Source: Didymodactylos carnosus (taxonomy: Eukaryota; Rotifera; Eurotatoria; Philodinida; Philodinidae). Taken from it: a DNA stretch of 64,000 bases. A model generated the notes under the pieces. The model had not been told where the DNA came from, searched no databases, and saw only the letters and a program-made list of their open reading frames with translations. The DNA lies in NCBI GenBank assembly GCA_905250885.1, contig CAJNOQ010000176.1:1-64000 (forward strand). Reading direction: 5' to 3'. The translations under genes and the position numbers were made by a program. Every line of letters begins with the position of its first letter. Position 1 is the first letter of the stretch. Shown here piece by piece: positions 48,026 through 61,000 of the stretch.

Positions 48026-50235
48026 CTAAGAATGTTCTACATTTCCTAAACCGGTCCATCGACTATACTTCTCATATTCGTGTTTCTTCTTTTCGTCAAC
48101 ATCCGTATATCGAACAGCCACTTTTCGATTGGGAATATACTTAAATGCCTCATGCCAATTGCCTGTATGTTTCAAGGTCATTAGAATATTAAATACTTGA
48201 TCTATTGTTAATGTTTTACCGCTGCCACTACCAAATCTATAAATGAAAAACAATTATAAGCAATAACGTTGGAACAAGTTAACAAAGAACTTACTTAACA
48301 TATCGATCAATTGGTAAACGTTGATGTCGAATTTGTTGACGTTTTGCTTTTCCAAACGTTAACGGTTTCTTACTACCTAAAATGAAACAAAAACGAGGGT
48401 ATAGCAAGTAATTTCCGCTTTTTCCGCAAAGAATAATTTCCTAAAAGCCTTGTAGTCAATAATAACCGATTTAAAACTCTTTGTCGAATAGCCTATCTTG
48501 TAGAGAAAAATTTGCTCTACAAAACTGTTATTATTGGCAGAAAAATTTGAATATGCATATTTTTCGTGTGAACCGTTTCAGAAAAGAGTAGAATATACCA
48601 CCCTACCTATAAAAAATATTCCAGTGCGGCACTGGTAAACACTGGTAAAAACCAGTGCGCACGGCATGCCATCGGTCACTGGCACTGGCTGGCACCGGTG
48701 CACAGCAAGTGCCGAACCAGTGCCGATTGGCACCCGTGCGCACCAGTGCCGATATACTTCTGCTGAAAGAGTGCCGTATGGATGCTGCACTGGCAAAAAT
48801 CGGTGCCGCACTAATAATTTATTTAATCAATTTAATTAGTTCTTTATTATGGTTGTTTATGCTGAATTTTGTATTAGAGTGCGGCACTGATCAGTACCAC
48901 ATCGACATGCCAAAACCATGCGGCATTGTCTCAGTACTTCTCTTATGAGAAGGAAATGATGAAGTCAGAAAGACATTCGAAATATTAGAAGTAGACTGTA
49001 GCGTTAATATAGACAGAAATTGATAAAACAAAATGGTGATTGAAAACAAAACTTCGGCACCGGTGCGAGATTTTTGCATTCTTTCTGGCACCGATGCGCA
49101 TCGGCGCCCAGAAAAAAAATTATTCGGCACCGATGCGCACCTGTGCACAACCAGTGCCGATAAAATATTTTTTTGTAGGGCAGTTATAACTGATTCATGC
49201 TCAAAAAGATGTCAAACATACTCAAATCCACAATTCCACCAATGATATAAATTGCGTCGTGATCATATTCAAGCATTTCGTTTTGTGAATCGGGTGATAG
49301 ATAAATAAATTTTTCTTTTGGAAATAGATCCAGATAGGACACTTCGGTGGTTTCAAAACATAAATTTTCCAAGGGTGATCGTCTATTAAATTCAAAATGT
49401 AATCGTCCATCTTTCATTAGATTACAGAGATAAACAAATGATGGTGAATGAAATTTATTAATGTCCGCATATAAATATTGAATTTGCTCAACGAGATTGC
49501 TAAGATAACGTTCACGTGCATGCTCTTGTTCAAAACCACAATCAATAACAATGATGTCATTTAATCGAGCAGGTATTAATAACTTTTGTTCACGCATTAA
49601 TTTTTCATGGTGATGACCAAAATGACGATATATTGAGGCATATCCCGGATAATTACTGGGCACTCTTCCGTCAGCTAGCAATTCTGAACGTTTTTTTGCG
49701 GATGCTATACGACGTTTATCATTTATTGCCACGTTTGCTGCACGTTTTTTCTTATGTAATTCACGCAAAAATAAATATCTGTTAGAAAGAAAAACGCAAC
49801 TGAGTAACATCCTCTTCAAAATCTCTAACATATACAAAAAAATTATTATTACCCATATATAGTTTTTCGACTCTCTAACAATGCTGTTGTTGATAATTCT
49901 GACCATTTTTCGTCCGGTATTCTTTCTGGTACTCTTTCTCCACTTTCTCTTAGTGTTTGCAATTCTAATTCTATGACACGACGTTTCTGTGCCTCATTTA
50001 AATCAGTAAATATTTGTCTATCACGCAAATACGCCCATAACCATTCATTTTCATTTGTTTCGTTAAAATCATCCGACGATACAGATGAATCCGATTGTGA
50101 CGGTGATATACGAGAATTTGTGGTCGGCGATAATAAATTTTCTGCTGGAGCAACACTAGAAAAGAGACGTTGACATTGGATACATAAACTACTACGCTGT
50201 TCTACAACTTTTCTAATTAAGTAAGAAAATAACAT
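48026..50235 (-). CDS. TRMT10C: Mitochondrial tRNA m1R9 methyltransferase / RNase P subunit 1
   Basis: TRMT10C (MRPP1) is a SPOUT methyltransferase that modifies purine 9 of mitochondrial tRNAs and is a core subunit of protein-only mitochondrial RNase P, acting in the matrix. Exons in transcript order are 50235-49853, 49778-49222, 48376-48295 and 48236-48026, all GT/AG and in phase. They give 410 residues; the human protein has about 403. The N-terminus is basic and hydroxylated with no acids in the first 11 residues (MLFSYLIRKVV), consistent with a matrix-targeting signal. The SPOUT region covers about 200-390: IIVIDCGFEQEH, FVYLCNLMKDGRLH, DLFPKEKFIYLSPDS, HDAIYIIGGIVD, RLPIDRYVK and LTIDQVFNILMTLKHTGNWH line up in order with the family. 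Intron 2 (48377-49221) is about 845 bp against about 60-75 bp for the others because it holds a 580-bp mobile element. The gene looks intact. Confidence 0.93.
48601..49180. mobile_element. 580-bp inverted-repeat element with GGCACYGG-iterated arms
   Basis: Ends CCCTACCTATAAAAAATATT and AATATTTTTTTGTAGGG are inverted. The left arm of about 230 bp and right arm of about 130 bp are filled with GGCACTGG, CGGCACCGATGCGCA, ACCAGTGCCG and related words, giving a GC-rich block in AT-rich DNA; the centre is AT-rich. It lies wholly inside intron 2 of TRMT10C. No target duplication could be confirmed. Minus-strand frames across it are repeat by-products. Confidence 0.8.
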
Positions 50236-51515
50236 CTAAAAAAGAAAACAAATAAAATTTTCGTTATATCAAGTTTCGGTTCTTTACGATCATGGCAACA
50301 GAGCGAGCATATCATTGCATTGGTAAACAGTACACTTTGATTTTTGGTTTACAGCAGTAACACTAGACCCATTTTCTCGCCTGTTAGAGTAAATCTAACA
50401 TGATCTTGAAGACAAAAGAGCTAAGTGAACAATTTTAGAAAGCTATGAAGGCTGGTCTGCAGACTAGAAGCCCGCATTTGAATTTTCAGAGTATATTCAG
50501 GGACCTATACGAATTCTGAAACGAAAAACGTTTCAGTTCCTTAGTCTAGTAACAAAACAATATCAATTAAAACGATTAACTTCGCTCGTAATCATTTGTC
50601 GTAGTCAGTTGGTTGTAGATTATTTGGTTTCATTTATGCGTAGCTTCAAAACTGACAGCTAAGTGTCCAGGATACCGTTGTTTACTTTTAGCTCCAAACA
50701 GTAGCTCCAAGGAGAGGCTATCTATGTTAATTCACACTGATCCTGACTTCTTGGAGCTATACTAAAAGGTAACAACGCCAGCATACCACACTTCATCGAT
50801 ATCAAGAAGAGGAGGTGATTGGGTAAACTTTAGAATGAACATTGGTTGAAACGTCGATCAATGAGGGTATATCGCCATCAACTAGACAAAAAGTTAATTG
50901 TTACAGCCATGGTAGCGCTATCACAAAATATTAGCCACTCAGTTAAAGCTTTTTAGATATCACAAGTAATAGTTTTTTTGATAAACATATGAAACTCGGA
51001 GGGAAGTGATAGTGAAGATCAGATTTACTGCAACAAAATGTGTGAGAGTCTTTGATTTCCGTCCGCCTTCAGAAAGTGTTTAAAAATTATACAGTTTTTT
51101 TGTTTGTAAGTTTTTATTTACGTTACCACTGTACAGACAAAAGTGGTTTAGTGCATCTTGAGCTTAGATAAAAGATTAGTTTCTGTGAGCATTAATTAGC
51201 TATCGTTCGTTTGTAGGCATAGTATATTTCTTATCTTTTGATAACTCCAGTTGCATAGTACCATAACTCGTAATTTCGATGCCTGGTTGTATAGTTAAGC
51301 CAATAATAGAGACTGCGCGAACTCTCCGTTGCGAAATTAACATAACGTATTCTTCTTGTATCTTTTGGGGTGATGTATGTGTTATCTTGTCTGAACTATG
51401 GCTAAATCCCTTTTTTATCTTTCTCGATAGTACCTCTCACTCCGATTCTGCATTACTCTTCAAACACCGGATGTGGATCTCGATATAACTCGACGAGCTC
51501 TTCAAAATGAGTAGG
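50236..51515. other. Upstream of TRMT10C, gene-free
   Basis: Should hold the TRMT10C promoter. A small imperfect inverted repeat lies at about 50655-50800 (GTTGTTTACTTTTAG, TAGCTCCAAG / CTTGGAGCTA, TAAAAGGTAACAAC). Nothing else recognised. Confidence 0.4.
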
Positions 51516-52048
51516 TCTCATCGATAGTATGTATGCCTTTTGTCGAAAACTCAAAACACCGAAAGTGAAAATGCAGAATGCACAAGATCGAAAATCTGAA
51601 ATGTAGAAAAACAAAAATGACGAAAGTGCAAAATGTCGAACGGTAAAAACAATGGAAGATGAGTGTAAGTGGATAAATGAAGCATGAAGTGCTAAGAATT
51701 CGTTGTAGTTGAAAAACAGATCTGTCGAGCTGCGTAGACTATGGTCTATACTTGTTAATGTCAGCTCATCAAACAGAGCGGCAAAAGATTTCACATAGAG
51801 ACAAAATGACCGTATGCACAAAAGATTTGCAAATTTATCGGGAGAATTATGAGCAAGAAATATTTTTGAGATGAGTCCGTTTCCAAAACTCACATTTCCG
51901 TTGTTTTTACCGTTCGACATTTCAGGTTTTCGATATTTTGCACTTTCGTCATTTTTATTTTCGCCATTCTTATATTCGATATTGTGCATTCTGCATTTTC
52001 ACTTTCAGTGTTTTGAGTTTTCGAGATTCTGCCATATATTCTCATCGA
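51516..52048. mobile_element. Foldback-like element with 9-bp flanking repeat
   Basis: TCTCATCGA occurs directly at 51516-51524 and 52040-52048 and brackets a 515-bp inverted-repeat unit (51525-52039). The arms pair over about 130 bp: TCGAAAACTCAAAACACCGA, AAAGTGAAAATGCAGAATGC and AAAAATGACGAAAGTGCAAA against their complements. They consist of repeated CGAAAGTG / TGAAAATG / TGCAAAATG-like words, as in foldback elements whose arms are short iterated units. The spacer of about 250 bp is non-coding. A 9-bp duplication is usual for foldback and Mutator-like insertions. Confidence 0.75.
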
Positions 52049-55000
52049 CTGCACTAGAGTTTACGATGATTATAACCGCTCTACATCGAGCTTTCATGTT
52101 TAGTATAATCAATCTTAAAAACTTCGTTCTACTATATACATGTTTTCTTTCTGTATGGTATGGTATAACATTGCCGATTATTCTTCTAGCTACTAATTTT
52201 ATAGTTCAATTTGAAAACAACTACAAAATTTCTATGTTTTCGATCAGCCAAAAATGATATATCTATAAGACAGTGAGATATCTCTTGTACCAGAAAGTGA
52301 ACACCGCTGGATCAAGTTATGCATTGCGTTATTGCTCCAAAATAGTGTTACTGTATAGACGTTGACCCTGAACCTTTTCATGATTAATACATTACATGCG
52401 AAAATAGAACGACTCCTTTTCATTTATCTGTACATTGCATCTTCTATCGATGTTAAAGGTGAATGAATGAATCATTTATCAATAATTGTATGAATGGAAA
52501 TATAAAATAATGGAACTTCATTCAAATATCTACAGATCATACGAATTATTGCACTTTTTGGATGGAATAACTAGCTAAAATTTATATCCGAATAGTTTAG
52601 TGCTATATCACACTGAATTTTATATCAAGATCAAAACCACATAATATTCAGATAGCAAAGCTATTGTATTTTTCAAAAGAGATAATTTGTTTCCCTGGAC
52701 ATTCAACAAAACATATTTGATTGCTAAGTCTTTTATTTATTATAAAGTTACTGAAAAAAAACCATATAAAATGAAGAAACCTCGGTTGAAAAACCGCTGG
52801 TAACACTTTTATGAAAAAACAAAAATCTTGCAAGCTCTTGTTTACTTGCACAAGTAATAAAGGTATATTTTACTTACTATTTGATACACCAAACGTCATT
52901 GAAAAAATTAATAATATTATTTGGATATGAAAATAGAGCATCGTGTGTAATAAATATTGTACAAGATGCATGGAATTTTTGCAGCAAAAATTTTTTTCTC
53001 TGCAAATTATTCGACATTTTATTAATTGTACGTGTAGGATACGTGATTCGATCATACGATAACAGGCGCAAAACGAAAACAGAATTTCTTCGTCGACTTT
53101 AAATATATTTTCTGTCAACAAAGCAGGCTGTGATATGAATTAGAAACACCACATGTCACTACCTGTTTGATGACAGAAAGATTGAATTTATCTACCCAAT
53201 ATTATAGATGTTGCATACATTTAATTGCCAAGCGTGTGAGTATTGTTCATAAAAGTTAATGCAATGAATCCAGAGGAATTAACTGGTAAAAGTAAAGTCA
53301 AAATACGATGAAAACTCAATCAAAAATAGATGGTTAGTTGTACTATTGATAAATCAAATAACTCGTATAAAGAAACTAAAATGAAACATTTTAAATTAAA
53401 ATAATGTTAATCGGCCATTTTATCAGTACCATCTATGTATTGTCGAACTGTGTATATGACTAATGTTTAAATCTTCAATTGTTTATCTATAATCAAATAT
53501 ACCCTCTCACCATTTTCTCGTCCTGTCTGGTTTTGAACTAAACGATGTCAATATGTTGTGTCATTTCCACCAAAGCTAACTGTGATATGAATTTCTGATC
53601 GACATAACACCGCTAGTTGGCGGAACGAAAGAACAACATTCTTTTTTCATTATGCATACTAATTAATGGACTAACTGAACTTGTTCATTTTTACTCGCTC
53701 GTATACAATCCAAATTTATGTTCTCATCGTGATCGAATAAAAAAATATTAAAAAAAAGCTACAATAGATGGATAGTTTAATTAAATTGCTTAGAATCATC
53801 TACAATTTTTTGTTGTACGTATTAATGATTGATGTCTTGAATGACAAAATAGAGTTTTTCGTTCCTAAGTGGAATAAAAAGAAGAAAACAAACCGACACA
53901 AGAAAAACTTTTTCATCTGTAGCATGATTGTTCAACAAAACAGCATCTAAATCGATCACGACAATGAATAACAAAAAGAAAAATCTCATTAATTATAAAA
54001 GAAACATATATTTAAAAGAAAAACGTAACACAAAACGCAAATTTTTTAGTCAGGTGAAATTTACAAGTAGTATAAAACAATTGGTAGTTACAATATTGAA
54101 CAACAATTTTTCTCCTATTGTTTTACATTTTCTTCCTAATAACAAAAATTAGATATTTGTTTTGTCGACGTGTCTTGAGGATATACACATATACACTTTT
54201 CCGGTCTATAAAGACCACTTTCCTTTTCATTTGTCATTTACACCTCAATCTCCGTCCCTCTTTCTCTCTCTTTCTCGCTATGCCATAAGTTATGCAGTAT
54301 TTCTTTTCCTTGTTTTTCTATTTCTTGTTCGTCGGCTTTTTTTCACCTATATACACGTATTTACTTGTGAAAATGTTATTTTATCGATGTTATTAGATCT
54401 GTATAACGTGTATGATGAATATTTGAACAAACACTATATAGAGATGATTTGAAAAGAAACAAGATAAAAAAACTTTACATTAATTTGATATAACAAACAA
54501 ATGAGTGTTACATTAAAATACGAACAATGATTCAGATCAGTATCAGCATGAAATTGGAAAACAAATGCAAAATGTTCAGCAATAGAACGATAACCCGCGG
54601 CCTAAAGAAAAATATTCAAAAGCTAAAAAAAAGATAATTTTTTTAAGGTCTTGCTAAATGTGAAAATCGTTTTATTACTACTAAAATTGGTTACAAATAA
54701 AAGGTTTTGATGAGGTCTACCGTTCTTAATCTTCAAATGGAAACCGAACAACAAGATTTCTATGTTACTTTGTTTTCTTACTTTTTTTTCTGAGTTTTGC
54801 TGTTTTATCTATTGCCATTCGATAAGCTATCAACCTATACAACTATAGCTAAAATGAAATTCATTTCAGTCCGGCGTCTACCGTAGTAAAATTTTTACAT
54901 TATTTAGATAACATTATCTTTAGTTTTTTTGCATTTAGTAGCTAATGCATTAAAGCTCACATGTAGACCTGATGTTTTGTTTTGTAGAGACAATTTTTCG

Positions 55001-58000
55001 AAGTATTCCATAAAACTAATCATGTCTACTATTTTTAATTGTTGAATTTATGGTCTTAATGAAATTATAACTGTATTCTAGCTGTGCGACTGTGCGATAC
55101 TATGCAAAATAGAAGAAAGTCCGTTATTCTTAATAAGAAAAGATATTTGAAAATTAAAAAATAGTTTGTAACATTGCGATTACATACCCGATACAATCAC
55201 AACTGAAAATAGTCATATACATACGATAAAACTTAACGTTTCCAAATTCGTGTCTATATTCGTATTTGTCATCGTCCAAAATAAAATGAAATGACTATTG
55301 ATGTGTTCTTCATATTACATCGTCAAATCGGGTATTTATATATATGTACGCAGCAAAAGAGATAGATTCCATTCGCGTTTTCTTCTTTTGTTCCTTTCAT
55401 ATATTTTTTTTATTATTATTGACCTATTGTATGATGCACACACACACACAGTTATAGTGAAAATGTTTTATACATGTTCTAAGAGATATCTATTATTCTT
55501 CTCTTCATTTCTCTTCTTCGCTCGTTCGTTTCTTGTACACACATACATTTGTCGTTGTGTTATACTTCATGTTCGTCTTCATTTTATAGAGAGGCTTGTG
55601 CCCGAGAAAGAAGACGAACGTCGTTAAAGGGGTGAAAAAAATATTTTGAAGCTGGAATATTTTTTTTTTAAGTTTTTTTTTCCTCAAACCAAAATATAAT
55701 CTATAAATGACGAAGAACACAGCACAAGAAGAAAAAGGAAAAAAAAAAAAAGAACATTCTATATTTTGACAAATGTGTTCCCTCTGCTAGTCGAGAGTTT
55801 AGGATGTTTGGTGTAAATGAAGAGAATAGGGTTTATTAAAAGAGAGGGAGAGAGTGTTGTGGTGGGCACATTCTGAGAATCCATTGAAAAAAATCGAAGG
55901 ATGAAAAGAAAAACATGTAGAAACGCGAAGAAAAACTAATAATAATAATAGAAACGATGTGAGGATATAAATTGATTCAACCTAGAAAGAACAGATAGGC
56001 CGAGATGAATACACAAGTTTCGCACTCATCATCACCATTCTAGTTTTTCTTCTATATGTCATTTAATCTCTTTTAGTTGATTCTTTTATATTTAGGATGC
56101 ATGCGTGCATTTTGCATCTCTTTATCTTGATCTATGTATAAACTCTGTGAGAAAAGATGTTGTTTTAATACACCCGCTCGTATGTATTTGGACACAGAAA
56201 GAGAGAGCAAATTATATTAAAGATATGTACGTCTATAGATTAAGAATGAAATGATGCAACAATAAAATTATCCATAAATAGAAGAAAGAAAAACGTGGAT
56301 AAATACACAATAGCTAAACAACAATATTAGTGAATTCACTTATCATCGAACAGAGCAAATTAGCAATTAGGTTTTAACTGGTATGCTGCACGAAAATACT
56401 TTATTTGAGGTAGTTGTTGAAATAAAAACCTGTCCAAATTTATACTTATCCATTCACTAAATATTATCTGATAAATATCTTTCGTACTTTTATATTGTAA
56501 TTAAATAAAGTGATAGACAGATTCTAATTGATTGTATCTTGTTCGAATACTTTATATACGTTATTGTCTTTTTTAGTACTTAAAAAGCTTTTAGTTTAGT
56601 TCCCTTTTTTTTTATTTTCAACTAAATACCGAAAACTTTTTTAATCTTTCTCAAGTTACGTGATCTAAGACATATAAAAAGAATTTCTTCACTTATGGAA
56701 TAACACGACGTTTTTTGTACTCTTAATTAGCGCTTCACAATTATTTTGAAGAAGTTTTTGAAACACAAATGTAATTTTAAAACTAACTACCAAACATGTT
56801 TCATATAAATGTAAAAAATAACAGCTGTGTAAAAGAAATATAGAACGATTGATGGTTAGAAAGAATAAAAAAAAGAAATTAGAACAACTGTTAGCCCTAA
56901 ACTTTTGAAACAACAACAAATGAAAATGAGCAAAAAAATAACTTTTTTTAGTCAAATAAAAGAGTCATGTTTATTTTTTTCTATAATAAAAACTATAAAA
57001 GAGTGTGATTATAGAAGATCTCTTTCATCCTGCTCTTTCAATCACAATCAAGTAATTGTACAGCAAAAGAAGAAAAAAAAGATGAAATAAACATATTTTA
57101 TCATACCTGACAATGTACCTAAAATTATTTTTAGAAATTTAAAGGTAAAATGAGAATTGTTTAGATAATTATACAACAACAATAACAACAGTAAACTGTT
57201 TGCGAGAGAGTATTCATTAGAGATATCTTGGAGATAATAATATAAAATCTCTTCAGTGTAAAACGCTATGAAGCATTTTTTTCTATCCCAACGCAAAAAA
57301 TAAGTTCGTAGCTTTTTTTCTTTTTAGAGAAAAAAATGGAAATTTCATTCTTTCCATTTACATATGGTTCGTTTTTAGTGAACTATAAAATGCAAAAATG
57401 AATGTGTCATTTACTTTTTGCATGCGGAAATGTATTCGCATCTTCTATATGAAGAAATAACATCTCTTGAATAGAAAAGTACAGCTTCTTCTATAATTCA
57501 TATGTATTTGTCATCTAATCGGATTTACTGCTGTAAAATAGTATTGGTTAACCAACAATAGCATTACTCTGTTGGTAGTAGTCGTGTGAGGGGTATTTCT
57601 ACGTACAATGTTCAAACTTATATTAATTTTGATATAAAGTGACAAGACCTAGGCATATTTAATAGAGTTATGTAAATATTTACGAAAATTTAATGTCTAT
57701 ACGTTGCTTTCATTCTTTTCTTCAAACAATTTATATCATTTGAAAACATCATATTGAAAAGAACAAGGTGTGTTATTCACTATTTTGTTCACAGTATGAG
57801 ACGAAAAAAGAAGGAGAGATTAATAATGTATTCATTCTTAACTAAAAAGCTTCCTTAATATTTTACAAACTATATATAAATATAATTTTTTTTTTTTGAC
57901 TTCTTTTAATAGAAAAAAAAGAATACAATAGTTAGATTATGATTAAACAATGACAGTTTTTATTCAGTTCTCAACATGTGAATACTTGAAAAATTTTTGA

Positions 58001-61000
58001 ATCAGGAAATAAAAAATTATCTGTTCATTTCATATGAGTAATTGAACGAAAAATAAGATCATATAAGGTAGATCAATCAAGCGCAAAAAATATGAAATTT
58101 TATTTTGTTCACATTTGACCATAAATGAATCTAAATAAAATAACAAGGAACTATAATGTCAAGTTTTTATCATGTAATTATTACTATATAATATGTTATA
58201 TGTTGCGGTTATAGGTTAAACTGCTATCCTTATGATAGTAAAAGTAATGTCCTCTAATTTTAAGAACCGTTCGAACTCATTTTGATGAAATAGAATCAGT
58301 AGCATAATTATATCATGGTTTAATTAGAAACTATTATTATTTAATGTGAGAAAAGTTTCAAAATACCGATCGTTTATTATTTAAAGATATAAAAAGTAGA
58401 ATTTACGTATATTAAGAAAAATACACAAAAAAGAAACAATACATAGGACACAAATGAGATTTGTGTGACATAAATGTATTACAAATGTTTGTTGCGACAA
58501 AAAAAGTCATATAACAAAAATTATAAAAAGTATTGCTCGTTTAGTTACATGGCAAATAAGAAATATAGCCAACATATTCAAACATACAATTAATATGTAT
58601 AATACGGCCAATTTTTAGAGAACATATCAGATAAGGAAGATCTGGATGCTAAAAGCATCTTTCTTCACACTTATTAGTTATCACTAAACTCATGTGATGT
58701 TTAAATATATGTCGTAAATTGTTGATCAACAAAATAAACAAAAATCAAATAAAAACAAGAAAAATAACTTGTTCGTTTTAACTAACTCGAATTGATGAAG
58801 TCAGAAGTGGGATAAAAACTTGATTTCCAAAACTCTGAAGTCGTTTCTTAATCTCATTCACTAGGCACAGCAGAACAGTCCGAATCAATAATGCAAGATG
58901 ATAACGAAATTATAAGTAATAAACTTCTTTTTTGATGTAGTAGATTAAATACTTCATCCTACATTGCCCTGGCCATTGTATCATCTTCTTCATCTGGCAT
59001 CTAGAGGCCTAAAAAGAATAAGGTATTTTTTCAACCTCGCAAGAATGTTCATAATGGTGTGCATAATTCTTGCATGTCATCTTTTTAATCCTTCTGGTTG
59101 ATGTTTCTTGAAAAGGTAATGTTCATTTAGTGTAATATTTCGCTTCATTCCTTTCAATCCTTCAAATGCTAAAACAAATGTGCTTACTTCTTAAACAGAA
59201 TTACTTGTCGTGCATCAAACATCATCTTCAATTTCCTTCAGTGACACAGTTGATTAAGTTTTTTCTTTGTCACATATTTTGTCTTTTTCCTGTCATTCTC
59301 GTTTTTGCGGTTGTTTAGTACATTTTAGTTAGCGTGATTGACAAATTATTCATTTAGTTTTAGTTTATAGGTAAAAAACAAGTTCTTTGGTTTACATGCC
59401 ATCCTTTGAACAATACAGGTTTTATTTTAAATGGAAATAATTCTGATCACCACCGTCTCGATTATTCTTAAGTCGAGAATTTATTTCAACATTTTATCAA
59501 TATTTTCTTACAGTAGCGTACAAAATAAAAAAATTCAGTATCTCAAGACAGGGTTGTTCCATCAAATTTCTGTTCACTTCAAGCAACCATCTAAAATTAA
59601 AAGTGAATGTGTGCGCGACTATCATTTGACACCGGATCAAAAACTATCAACAAATTTTTTTAAACTTTTCACTATACATTCTACAGCTCTATGCGTTTAT
59701 TATGCTAATACAGTTTATCGCGTACAGATCTAATTTAAGTTCGATTTTGAATAAGGTTAAATTTAGTATTCATTTGAAAATAATATATGGGCAATCAATG
59801 AATAAATAGAGAAAATAGAAATCGATGAAATCAGAAGTGGGTGTGTCTCTAGTCACGTGATGAATATCTAACTGAAATATCAGACAGTGAGATCTATTAG
59901 CTTTAGGTTTATCTAATTTTGTGATTTATTTTTTAAACTAACTGAATAGCGTGTGTATATATATATATATTTATTCTAACAGTTTATTTCTTTACAATTG
60001 AGGTGTACGTGTCTATTGTAAAACAATAGTGTGAAAGAAAAAAATAGAATTTTGATCTTTATGCAAAGTTCACAATTGATATATAGACAATAAGATTTCT
60101 GTGTATCATATATATATATATGTTTACATTAACAGTAAGAAGCTTTAATAAGAAAAAATGCAATGAAGAAATAAGAGATAGAATGTCCTCCGAAACATAT
60201 AATTGTTTCTAAATCCTTTTATAAATAATTAAACATTCTTCATGTTTCTCGATTTACAACTATTTAGACAACAACGTTATATTTCTCTCTACTCAGCGGA
60301 CTAAGGAGTGTCAAATTTTTTTTTTTGTATTATTTACATAACAACTTCGACAGTGAAGTGAACGGCAGCAGACATTTTGTATCTATAATTTGAACGACTA
60401 TCCTTTGAATTGTTTCTTCCTTCTACAATAAGATACTATAAATGAAATTACTTACCTTCTTCCCTGTCAATATATATCCAAACCATCATTTATTAATGGT
60501 TTTTCTAATAACTTGTTGTATAAAATAGTAATTAATATAATACCTAAGAGCAAAACCTATAAGACATATACATCCTGGTATTTTCGATTAAGTCAGTGGG
60601 CTAAACACAGAGAAGAACAAACAAATATTCATCAACAACATCCTGAAAATATCAGTTGTCTACAATGATACTATTTAAATATGGAAGTAATCTACAACGA
60701 ATAGTTTTTGAACTTATGTATGTCATATCATAATAAACCGACAGTTATTGAATAGCAGAAACAGCTACATTAACAGAAAAGTTTATATCTCGAATAACTT
60801 CTTTTTAAAAAGAAAATAGTTCACTGATCAAAAACTGATTCACTGTTTGGTTTTGCAACCAAACTTATATAAAAGAACGAAACAAACATTAGAAATTTCA
60901 CTCATTACTTCCTGAACTTTGGTTTTCGCACAGAAAGTCGTGTTCCCAAGAAGGAACATGACCTTTCCGAGAGTCATTTAATCCTGGGAATACCTGACAA

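Noticed and set aside
48578-49148. Cys/His/Arg-rich frames on both strands
   Set aside because: They read through the iterated GGCACYGG arms of the element in the TRMT10C intron.
51453-52257. Frames of 178 and 128 codons
   Set aside because: Created by the AT-rich iterated arms of the foldback-like element; the peptide repeats mirror the DNA repeats.
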